The translations under genes were made by a program, and so were the position numbers. From positions 1-64,000 of the forward strand of contig NZ_MLCE01000030.1 of the NCBI RefSeq assembly GCF_002300165.1: a stretch of 64,000 nt of DNA, in the 5' to 3' direction. This document shows, in pieces, positions 15,568 through 22,204 of the stretch. The DNA is from Streptomyces sp. Tue6028 (GTDB lineage: Bacteria; Actinomycetota; Actinomycetes; Streptomycetales; Streptomycetaceae). A model generated the notes under the pieces. The model was given only the letters and a program-made list of their open reading frames with translations, was not told the DNA's origin and ran no database searches. Position 1 is the first letter of the stretch. Every line of letters starts with the position of its first letter.

Positions 15568-16512
15568 TCAGCAGGCCACGGCGACGGTCGCCCGCCCCAT
15601 CGCCCGCACCGCCACGACGTCCATCCGGGCGGGCGAGCCCAGCACCGAACCGCAACTCTCCGGGCGCGGCGGCAGAGCGGCGCCCTGGGCGACGAAGACG
15701 CGCCACAGACGGCCGTCCGTGTGCGCGACGGTGACCTCCCAGCGGGGAGCGGCGCCTTCCGTGCGGACCACGGTCAGGGCCTCGGCCGCGTGTTCTCCCA
15801 GGGCCGTGCGCACGGCCAGTTCGGCGGCCTGGCCCGGCCGCTCCCACGCGGAGTTCCCGCGGCATCCCTCGGTGACGATCCGGCCCTCACGGGCGCCCTG
15901 GACGATCTCCTTGACGGCGTGCGCCTCGGCGCGGCCGTAGGCGTATCCGTACGGCAGGACGAGCACGGTCGGTGAGAAGCGGTGTCCGCCCAGATGGGTG
16001 ACCTCCCAGACGCCGGCCGCGCCGGACATGGCGAGTTCGGCGGCGAGGGGGCGTCCCAGCAGGGCGCAGCAGCGGTCGCGCTTGCCGTTGGTGCAGACGA
16101 GCGCGAGCGGGTCGCCCGTGTGCGGCCCGCCCTGGAGAACACTGTCGAAGGTGTGGCGGTCGCCCATGCCGAGAGCGGCGAAGTCGAGGTCGAGCAGGTC
16201 CTCGGGATCGGTCGTCATGGCGCTGTGCAGCCACACGTTTCCGGGAGCGGTGTGCGCGGCGTACACATGGCGCTCCGCGAGCGTCCCGCAGTCGGCGTGC
16301 CGTCCGGGGCGGCGGATCAGCGCGATCCGCACGCCCGTGCCTTTCGCCGCCGCTTCGAGGGCACGACCGATCGTGGGGTCCAGGTGGCTCGAAGTGAGCG
16401 CCTTCGCACCCCAGGGGCCGGGCTGCTCGATCAGCAGCCATGTCCTCGCGGTGGCCGCAGTCCCCGCAAGGGGCTCGTCGAGGTGCCGCGACGCGGTCGT
16501 GCACATACTCAC
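15568..16512 (-). CDS. Apd1-like [2Fe-2S] thioredoxin-fold protein (sucrase/ferredoxin-like family)
   Basis: 314 residues of the Suc_Fer-like family, which despite its name is not a sucrase. CTNGKRDRCC gives Cys140 and Cys149 nine residues apart, and THLGGHRF gives His173 and His177 four apart. The same 9 and 4 spacing holds for the ligands of yeast Apd1, a bis-histidinyl [2Fe-2S] protein, so a cluster with two Cys and two His is likely. The N-terminal third contains another Cys/His-rich strip (RHADCGTLAERHVYAAH). GTG at 16512 is chosen because TAGGCT sits exactly 7 bases before it; ATG at 16506 is the alternative. An iron box covers that -10, so the gene should be induced by iron starvation. 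A role in siderophore-iron reduction is an inference. Confidence 0.82.
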   Translation of the reverse strand: MSMCTTASRHLDEPLAGTAATARTWLLIEQPGPWGAKALTSSHLDPTIGRALEAAAKGTGVRIALIRRPGRHADCGTLAERHVYAAHTAPGNVWLHSAMTTDPEDLLDLDFAALGMGDRHTFDSVLQGGPHTGDPLALVCTNGKRDRCCALLGRPLAAELAMSGAAGVWEVTHLGGHRFSPTVLVLPYGYAYGRAEAHAVKEIVQGAREGRIVTEGCRGNSAWERPGQAAELAVRTALGEHAAEALTVVRTEGAAPRWEVTVAHTDGRLWRVFVAQGAALPPRPESCGSVLGSPARMDVVAVRAMGRATVAVAC

Positions 16513-16531
16513 AGAGGTGAGCCTAACCTGA
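16513..16531 (-). promoter_or_regulatory. iron box (DmdR/IdeR-type operator)
   Basis: On the plus strand AGAGGTGAGCCTAACCTGA matches the Streptomyces iron box TTAGGTGAGCCTAACCTAA at 16 of 19 positions, including the whole 14-base core. It lies directly against the proposed start codon of the Apd1-like gene and covers the -10 box TAGGCT (minus strand), so Fe2+-bound DmdR/IdeR would block transcription there. Confidence 0.8.
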
Positions 16532-16630
16532 CTTGAGCCGGGGCGACTTCCGGCCCCGCCGATGGGGGCGCACTTGGGGTGGTACAGGCGCACATGAGGG
16601 CGTGTGCGGCTCGGGACGGGAGCGCATCTC

Positions 16631-17890
16631 CTAGCGGGGGAGCGGCTGCGGCGGGCGTTCCCCCACGTACCGGCCGCTCGGGCGCATGCGCAGGGGGCGC
16701 TCCGCGTACTCCTCCAGGGTGTGGGCGATCCAGCCCGCCGTACGGGCGACGGCGAAGACCGTCTCCCCTGCGGAGGCGGACATGCCGGACGAGACGGTGA
16801 GGACGGCCAGCGCCAGGTCGACATTGGCGTGCAGGGGCGCGTGACGGGCGGTCGTCGTCACGACGTCCTGGGCCGCCGCCAGCGCGGGCCCGGCGGCGGG
16901 GACGTCCTCCAGCAGGGCGAACAGAGCACGCGCGCGGGGGTCCTCGCCGGGGTAGAGCCGGTGACCGAGCCCGGGGACACGGCGCCCGGCGCGCAGTTCG
17001 TCGGCGACGACGGGGGCGGCCGTGCCGCGGTCCAGGACGTCGAGGAGCATCCGGTGGGCGAGCCTGCTGGCCGCGCCGTGAAGGGGGCCTTCGAGTGCGC
17101 CGAGGCCCGCCGACACCGCGGCGTACGCGTGGGCGCGGGCCGACGCCGCGACCCGGACCGCCAGCGTCGAGGCGGCGAGGTCGTGGTCCACGAGAAGGCC
17201 AAGTGCCGTGTCCAGCACACGCAGTGACGCGTCGTCCGGAGTACGTCCGGTCAGCCGCCCCCACAGGCGGTGGGCGAGCGGGCCGTCGTCGCGGTGGTCG
17301 TGACGCAGGGGCGGAAGGGCCGCCACGAGCGTGGGGATCAGGGTCCGTCCGGTGCCCAGGACGGCGTTCTCGGTGAGGTCGAAGCGCAGTGGATCGGCGG
17401 CGGCCGCGGCGATCGCCGCCACGCGCAGCCGGTCGGTCGGGCCGCTGTGCTCGGGCAGCGCGTCCACGGCGCGGCGCGCGACGGCGACGGACGCCTCGGG
17501 GGCGGTGAAGGTGACGCCAGGGCGCAGCTGTCCGGTCCAGAGCCACTCGGCGATCTCCTCGTAGGAGTACACCGCGGCCAACTCCGTCGCGTCGACCCCG
17601 CGGAAGTAGTACCGGTCCTTGTCGATGAGGGTGATGCGGGTGCGCACGGACAACTCGTCGCCCGTGCTCGAACTCGCCCCGGTGTCACGCCTGTTGCGGC
17701 GTGCGAGCGCCTCCACCTCCTTGGCGTCGAAGGTGCTGCCGCGGCCGGCCGGTTCGCGCCGGCTGCTCAGCTGGCCGCGGCTCACGTAGGCGTACACGGT
17801 CTCGGGCTTCACTCCGAGCAGCTCGGCGGTCTCCTTGGTGCTGAGCCGTCGGCCCTCGTGCCCGGACGCTGCCGCTTCTTGATCCCTCAT
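16631..17890 (-). CDS. citrate synthase-like protein with N-terminal helix-turn-helix
   Basis: 419 residues. The first ~65 form an excisionase/MerR-like DNA-binding domain (STKETAELLGVKPETVYAYV, then RGSTFDAKEVEALARR). The rest is a citrate synthase fold retaining the catalytic positions His271 (GPLHGAAS), His310 (GLGHRLYP) and Asp358 (HANVDLAL), plus RPSGRYVG near the end for carboxylate binding. The ATG is at 17890. It is divergent from the stand-alone citrate synthase at 17987, and a palindrome lies between them. The combination suggests an enzyme-derived, metabolite-responsive regulator of itself and its neighbour; it could also be an active enzyme. Confidence 0.9.
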   Translation of the reverse strand: MRDQEAAASGHEGRRLSTKETAELLGVKPETVYAYVSRGQLSSRREPAGRGSTFDAKEVEALARRNRRDTGASSSTGDELSVRTRITLIDKDRYYFRGVDATELAAVYSYEEIAEWLWTGQLRPGVTFTAPEASVAVARRAVDALPEHSGPTDRLRVAAIAAAAADPLRFDLTENAVLGTGRTLIPTLVAALPPLRHDHRDDGPLAHRLWGRLTGRTPDDASLRVLDTALGLLVDHDLAASTLAVRVAASARAHAYAAVSAGLGALEGPLHGAASRLAHRMLLDVLDRGTAAPVVADELRAGRRVPGLGHRLYPGEDPRARALFALLEDVPAAGPALAAAQDVVTTTARHAPLHANVDLALAVLTVSSGMSASAGETVFAVARTAGWIAHTLEEYAERPLRMRPSGRYVGERPPQPLPR

Positions 17891-17917
17891 GGCGCCACCG
17901 TATCCATGGATGAGTGT

Positions 17918-17932
17918 ATTGATTGGATCAAT
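17918..17932. promoter_or_regulatory. 15-bp palindrome between the divergent citrate synthase genes
   Basis: ATTGAT-TGG-ATCAAT is a perfect palindrome in a locally AT-rich 96-base gap. It is followed at once by TTGACA (17934-17939), a consensus -35 hexamer for the plus-strand gene, and by a further TTGAGTCAA-like half-palindrome near 17944-17952. It is the best candidate operator for the helix-turn-helix domain encoded next to it. Confidence 0.6.
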
Positions 17933-17986
17933 ATTGACAGTGATTGAGTCAAGCATGGACAGTCGGGTCAAGTCCAGGGAGGAAAC

Positions 17987-19156
17987 ATGTCGATCAACCG
18001 GGCCGCGTCCACCACCTCCGTCGACGTACCGCGAGGACTCGCGGGCGTCGTCGTCACCGACACTCGACTGGGTGACGTCAGGGGGCTGGAGGGCTTCTAC
18101 CACTACCGCCAGTACTCGGCCGTCGAACTCGCGCAGACCCGCGGCTTCGAGGACGTCTGGCATCTGCTCGTCCACGGCGAACTGCCCGACGCGGCACAGC
18201 GCGCGGCGTTCGCCGCGCGGACGGCGCGGCTGCGCCGGCTGCCGGACGAGGTCCGCACCGCGCTGCCCGCGATCGCAGCGGCGACGCGCCTCTCGGGGCC
18301 GCTCGCCGGGCTGCGGACGGCGCTGTCGCTCCTCGGTGCCGCAGCCGGATTCCGGCCTGTGTACGACATCGACGCCGAGCGGCGCCTCGCGGACACGCTC
18401 ACGGTCACCGCGGCCGTCCCGACGCTGCTCACCGCGCTGTACCGCCTCGGCCAGGGCCTGGACCCGGTGGAGCCGCGCGAGGATCTCGGATACGCCGCCA
18501 ACTATCTGTACATGTTGACGGGCTCCGAACCCGATGTCAGGCGGGCCCGTGCGATCGAGCAATATCTCATCTCAACCATTGACCACGGTTTCAATGCATC
18601 AACCTTCACGGCACGCGTGATCGCGTCCACGGGAGCGGACGTGGCGGCGTGCCTCGTGGGAGCGGTCGGCGCCCTGTCCGGACCTCTCCACGGCGGTGCT
18701 CCCAGCAGGGCCCTGGACACCCTCGACGCGATCGGCACCCCCGAGCGCATCGACCCATGGATCCGTGAACGCGTCCTGGCCGGCGATCGCATCATGGGAT
18801 TCGGGCACCCGGTCTACCGCACGGAGGATCCCCGCTCGCGCATGCTCCGGGGCATCGCACAGTCCTTCGGCGGCCCGCTGGTCGACTTCGCCGTCGAGGT
18901 CGAACGCCAGGTGGAAGCGATCCTCGCCGAGCTCAAGCCGGGCCGGGAGCTGCACACGAACGTGGAGTTCTACGCGGGCGTGGTCATGGAACTCTGCGGC
19001 CTGCCCCGGGAGATGTTCACCCCGACCTTCGCCGCCGCCCGCGTGGTCGGCTGGAGCGCCAACATCCTGGAACAGTCGGAGGACTCGAAGATCATCCGTC
19101 CGGCGGCACGGTATGTGGGGCCGGGGGCGCCGGCGGCCGTGCCGCAGATGGTCTGA
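17987..19156 (+). CDS. citrate synthase family protein
   Basis: 389 residues, the size of a bacterial type I citrate or 2-methylcitrate synthase, which condenses acetyl- or propionyl-CoA with oxaloacetate. GPLHGGAP (His235) and MGFGHPVYRTEDPRS (His274) carry the two catalytic histidines. The third catalytic position, normally Asp in NVDFYSG, is Glu327 here (NVEFYAG). AARYVGP near the C-terminus supplies the usual arginine. GGGAGGAAAC precedes the ATG. It is divergent from the HTH fusion protein and followed by a strong terminator. It may have altered activity or form mixed oligomers with its neighbour. Confidence 0.9.
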   Translation: MSINRAASTTSVDVPRGLAGVVVTDTRLGDVRGLEGFYHYRQYSAVELAQTRGFEDVWHLLVHGELPDAAQRAAFAARTARLRRLPDEVRTALPAIAAATRLSGPLAGLRTALSLLGAAAGFRPVYDIDAERRLADTLTVTAAVPTLLTALYRLGQGLDPVEPREDLGYAANYLYMLTGSEPDVRRARAIEQYLISTIDHGFNASTFTARVIASTGADVAACLVGAVGALSGPLHGGAPSRALDTLDAIGTPERIDPWIRERVLAGDRIMGFGHPVYRTEDPRSRMLRGIAQSFGGPLVDFAVEVERQVEAILAELKPGRELHTNVEFYAGVVMELCGLPREMFTPTFAAARVVGWSANILEQSEDSKIIRPAARYVGPGAPAAVPQMV

Positions 19157-19197
19157 GCCGGGCCGGCTGCGGGCTCGGCGGCCGGCGGAATCAGAAA

Positions 19198-19228
19198 GGG
19201 CTCGGCACCCAAGTCTGGTGCCGAGCCC
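19198..19228. terminator. rho-independent-type hairpin after citrate synthase
   Basis: GGGCTCGGCACC (19198-19209), a 7-base loop and the exact complement (19217-19228). It lies between the convergent citrate synthase and duplicated-protein genes. Confidence 0.85.
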
Positions 19229-19263
19229 GGAAATTCACATCAGGTGGTGAGAGCGCGGTGTCG

Positions 19264-19842
19264 TCAGGTGTCCGGGATGTCGGCCTTGGCGCGCACCAAC
19301 GTTTCACGGCTGATGATGACGATGCGTTCGTAGTCCGCACGCGAGGCGTCGGCGGGCAGCTCGTGGTCGAGCTCCGCTGTGGCCTCGGTGCCGATGACGG
19401 CGAAGCTGCCGTCCTCCAGTTCGAAGATGTCAGGGCAGGTTTGCCCCGTCAGACTGCCTCGCTTCTGAGGCGGCACGCCGAGACGTCGTTCGATTTTCAC
19501 CTGTTGTCGACCTTCCCTGGATGCGGGTTGTGGCGCAGGCCTGGTCATGGCTACCCCCGAGGGGGCTGCGCCGGGTAGCACGCGGGACGCGTCAAAGTCT
19601 GTAGAGGCCACGGGAATGTCGGCCTTGGCGTAAATCAGGGTTTCGCGGGTGAGCAGCACAATCCGTCCGTCCTCGCCGCGGGTTGCGTCGGCGGGGAGCA
19701 GGGCGTCCAGAGCTTCTGTGGCATCCGTGCCGATTACCGCGAAGTTCCCGTCGGTCAACTCGAAAATATCTGGGCAGTTCTGCCCGGATACACTCCCTCG
19801 AAGTCTCGGAGGAGCACCCAGCCGACGGTTGATCTGACTCAC
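19264..19842 (-). CDS. internally duplicated small actinobacterial protein
   Basis: 192 residues made of two copies of one ~75-residue unit (about 1-77 and 115-192) joined by a Pro/Ala-rich linker. Each unit has (R)RLG.P...RGS.(S/T)GQ.CPDIFEL.DG.FAVIGT and ends RETL..AKADIP. Single-unit relatives are, from memory, common in Streptomyces near helix-turn-helix genes; their function is unknown. The start is GTG at 19842 with AAGGGGAA upstream. An in-frame GTG at 19500 opens the second unit exactly at VKIERRLG, so two separate products are possible. No stop separates the units. The nucleotide composition is visibly less GC-biased than nearby. Confidence 0.75.
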   Translation of the reverse strand: MSQINRRLGAPPRLRGSVSGQNCPDIFELTDGNFAVIGTDATEALDALLPADATRGEDGRIVLLTRETLIYAKADIPVASTDFDASRVLPGAAPSGVAMTRPAPQPASREGRQQVKIERRLGVPPQKRGSLTGQTCPDIFELEDGSFAVIGTEATAELDHELPADASRADYERIVIISRETLVRAKADIPDT

Positions 19843-20033
19843 TGTTCAAGTTCCCCTTGGTCTCAAGGCTTTGGCCTGCGCGCTGTGGCTGCGCGGCGCG
19901 ATGCGACCCTGTGGGGCTGCTACCTCGACGACCGGCGGCATGGAGCGACTGTTCGGTGGGGGTGACCCTTTCGCGATCGCGAGCAGTCAACCCTGTTGGC
20001 AACAGCAGCAACGGCTCAATTTACGAGTTCGTT

Positions 20034-20090
20034 ATCGCCCGACGGTGTGATCCCCTGGCACGGTGGTGTGATTCCCCGGCGCGTGGAAGG
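20034..20090. repeat. short direct repeat between the two accessory genes
   Basis: GGTGTGATCCCC(T)GG and GGTGTGATTCCCCGG occur 20 bases apart (about 20043-20078) in the 273-base gap between the duplicated protein and the DUF6082 gene. It is a possible operator for a local regulator; no promoter is obvious. Confidence 0.35.
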
Positions 20091-20115
20091 AATCCACGGC
20101 GCGTCGTGGTTCGCA

Positions 20116-20673
20116 CTACGTCGAGGGAGGCTCCCCCACGACCCACCACTCGTCCATGTCGGTCTCTTCGAGTTGACGCAGCAGGTCGTCGACCATGCGT
20201 CCCAGCTCGGCCTCCTCGGACGAGTCGATGAGGGTCGCGCGGTGCGGCCGGGTGGCGTACCAGTACTCACGGAAGATGCGATTCTGCAGGATGCCGCGGA
20301 CAAAGCCGAAGAACTCTTCCCGGCTGATGTTGCCGATCCGGTAGTAGCAGAGGGCGTTCGTGTAGAGGGCGTTGGCGAAGAGGAACTGACGCTGCTTCTT
20401 CGTCGAGAAGGGCTCGTCGTAGGTGTCCAGCACCTCCGCCAGTTCGGGGTCGTCCATGGCCTTGCTCAGCAGTTCCCAGTGCAGGCGTTGCTGGAGGGCG
20501 CGATTGGTGTCGCGCTGGGTCTGCGCCTGCTGCTCCAGGTACTCGATGCGCAGGCGCAGCGCGTCGAGTGCGTGCCGCTGCGCGGCCAGCGTGGTGACGA
20601 CTCCCGTCACCACGCCCATCCCCGCTGCGGCGACGGCACGCAAGCCCCGTATGCCGGTCCTCTGTGTGGTCAT
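20116..20673 (-). CDS. DUF6082 family protein
   Basis: 185 residues. One N-terminal hydrophobic stretch (AAAGMGVVTGVVTTLAA), then a helical coiled-coil-like segment (LRLRIEYLEQQAQTQRDTNRALQQ, quoted in part) and a conserved globular part with ALYTNALCYYRIGNISREEFF and FREYWYATRPHRATL. This matches a streptomycete family of unknown role that is often found in accessory regions. GGGGG lies before the ATG. It shares orientation with the duplicated small protein 273 bases downstream, and the two may form a unit. Confidence 0.75.
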   Translation of the reverse strand: MTTQRTGIRGLRAVAAAGMGVVTGVVTTLAAQRHALDALRLRIEYLEQQAQTQRDTNRALQQRLHWELLSKAMDDPELAEVLDTYDEPFSTKKQRQFLFANALYTNALCYYRIGNISREEFFGFVRGILQNRIFREYWYATRPHRATLIDSSEEAELGRMVDDLLRQLEETDMDEWWVVGEPPST

Positions 20674-21025
20674 GTCAACCCCCGAATCAGGCGACCTTGC
20701 GCCGGTCGTCGGTGGTGGGGCGACAGGGAGCGGACCGGCGAGCGGTGGGCGGCGCGCTTGCCGTCTCCCAGTGTTGCCGAGCGGCTCTGATCGGCAGGGA
20801 GGCGGAGAGGAGGCGCACGGAGGGAAGTGCGGGTCGTGTATCCCGGCGCCATGTCCAACGTGTGCCCCGCGAGCGCCGCTAACAATCGTTCACTTCGGGG
20901 CGTTTCCCCCCACTCGTATGCTGGGTCGGCATTGATTGTCCCTACGAGTGCCGGTGTGTGAGCCGCGCTCGTACGGGAGCCGGTCCGCGAGCCGGTGCAC
21001 GTACCGGTGTGAAAGAGGTCGCCCG
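20674..21025. other. 352-bp divergent intergenic region
   Basis: The gap between the DUF6082 gene and the CobW gene. It holds repeated AGCCGGT/CCGGTGTG motifs near 20950-21010 and the CobW ribosome binding site GAAAGAGG (21011-21018). No Zur-type palindrome (TGAAAATGATTTTCA-like) was found upstream of the CobW gene. Confidence 0.4.
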
Positions 21026-22156
21026 TTGAGCCAGCCGTCCAGTCCCGAGCGTCCCCCGAACGCGCAGGGTGTGCCCGGGCAGATTCCCGTCGTCGTGCTC
21101 GCCGGGTTTCTCGGCTCGGGCAAGACCACGCTGCTCAACCACCTCCTGCACCGCAGCGGCGGCAGCCGTATCGCGGCCGTCGTCAACGACTTCGGGGCGA
21201 TCGAGATCGATGCCATGGCGGTGGCCGGGGCGCTGGGCGACTCGACCGTCTCCCTGGGCAACGGGTGCCTCTGCTGCGCCGTCGACGCCGGCGAGCTCGA
21301 CCAGTACCTGACACGGCTCGCCCAGCCCTCGGCGCGTGTCGACGTCATCGTCATCGAGGCGAGCGGCCTGGCCGAGCCCCAGGAGCTCGTGCGGATGGTG
21401 CTCGCCGGCGAGCACCCGGGGATCGTGTACGGGGGGCTCGTCGAGGTCGTCGACGCGGCCGAGTTCGACTCCACCCGGGAACGGCATCCCGAGATCGAAC
21501 GGCACCTCGGCATCGCCGACCTCGTCGTCGTCAACAAGGTCGACCGTGCCGCCGACGGCGAACGAGTGCTGCGCACCGTCCGGGAGCTCGCCGGCCGCGC
21601 CGCCGTCGTCCCCGCCACGTACGGTCGTATCGATCCGGAGTTCCTCTTCGACTGCCGGCCGAGCGAGGAACGCGTCGGACAGCTGTCCTTCGACGATCTG
21701 CACGACGAGGGCGAGCACGGGCAGGAGCACGAGGAGGGGCATGACGGCCACGGGCACGCGGCGCCCGGTCACACCGGTCATCTGCACTCCGCCTACGAAT
21801 CCGTCTCCTTCAGCTCCGAGGTGCCGCTCGACCCGCGGAGGCTGATGGCCTTCCTCGACAGCCGGCCGGAGGGTCTCTACCGCATCAAGGGGTACGTCGA
21901 CTTCGGCGTGCAGGACACCGCCAACCGCTACGCCGTCCACGCCGTCGGAAGGTTTCTGCGCTTCTACCCGGAACCCTGGGGCCGCGCCGAGGAGCGCCTC
22001 ACCCAGCTCGTCCTGATCGGCTCCGGCATCGACGCGGCGGCACTGGCCAAGGAGCTGGAGGCATGCAAGGAGGACGCCCCACACGCCGACGAGCACAGCA
22101 TGTGGGGCGTCCTCCGCTACGTACAGGCCCCCGACGACACGGACCCCGACCGCTGA
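21026..22156 (+). CDS. CobW/COG0523 GTP-dependent metal chaperone
   Basis: 376 residues of the G3E GTPase family that inserts or shuttles metals such as zinc or cobalt. Walker A GFLGSGKTT (27-35), the metal-binding CLCC (Cys81, Cys83, Cys84) and the guanine motif NKVD are all present. A histidine/acid-rich insert (about 228-256: HGQEHEEGHDGHGH and neighbours) separates the GTPase from the CobW C-terminal domain and probably binds metal. The start is TTG at 21026, chosen because GAAAGAGG lies 7 bases upstream and no in-frame ATG/GTG nearby has one. No Zur box was seen, so zinc control is not shown. Confidence 0.9.
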   Translation: MSQPSSPERPPNAQGVPGQIPVVVLAGFLGSGKTTLLNHLLHRSGGSRIAAVVNDFGAIEIDAMAVAGALGDSTVSLGNGCLCCAVDAGELDQYLTRLAQPSARVDVIVIEASGLAEPQELVRMVLAGEHPGIVYGGLVEVVDAAEFDSTRERHPEIERHLGIADLVVVNKVDRAADGERVLRTVRELAGRAAVVPATYGRIDPEFLFDCRPSEERVGQLSFDDLHDEGEHGQEHEEGHDGHGHAAPGHTGHLHSAYESVSFSSEVPLDPRRLMAFLDSRPEGLYRIKGYVDFGVQDTANRYAVHAVGRFLRFYPEPWGRAEERLTQLVLIGSGIDAAALAKELEACKEDAPHADEHSMWGVLRYVQAPDDTDPDR

Positions 22157-22204
22157 GACGCGGCGGCCAGGGCCCCTGAGCTCTGAGCGGACAGGGCCCG
22201 CGGA

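Noticed and set aside
19843..20115. Phage or plasmid attachment site at the accessory patch
   Set aside because: No tRNA gene, no integrase and only a short direct repeat; duplicate ends of an element were not found.
20880..21025. Zur box upstream of the CobW gene
   Set aside because: No TGAAAATGATTTTCA-like palindrome within 150 bases; zinc regulation is not supported by sequence.
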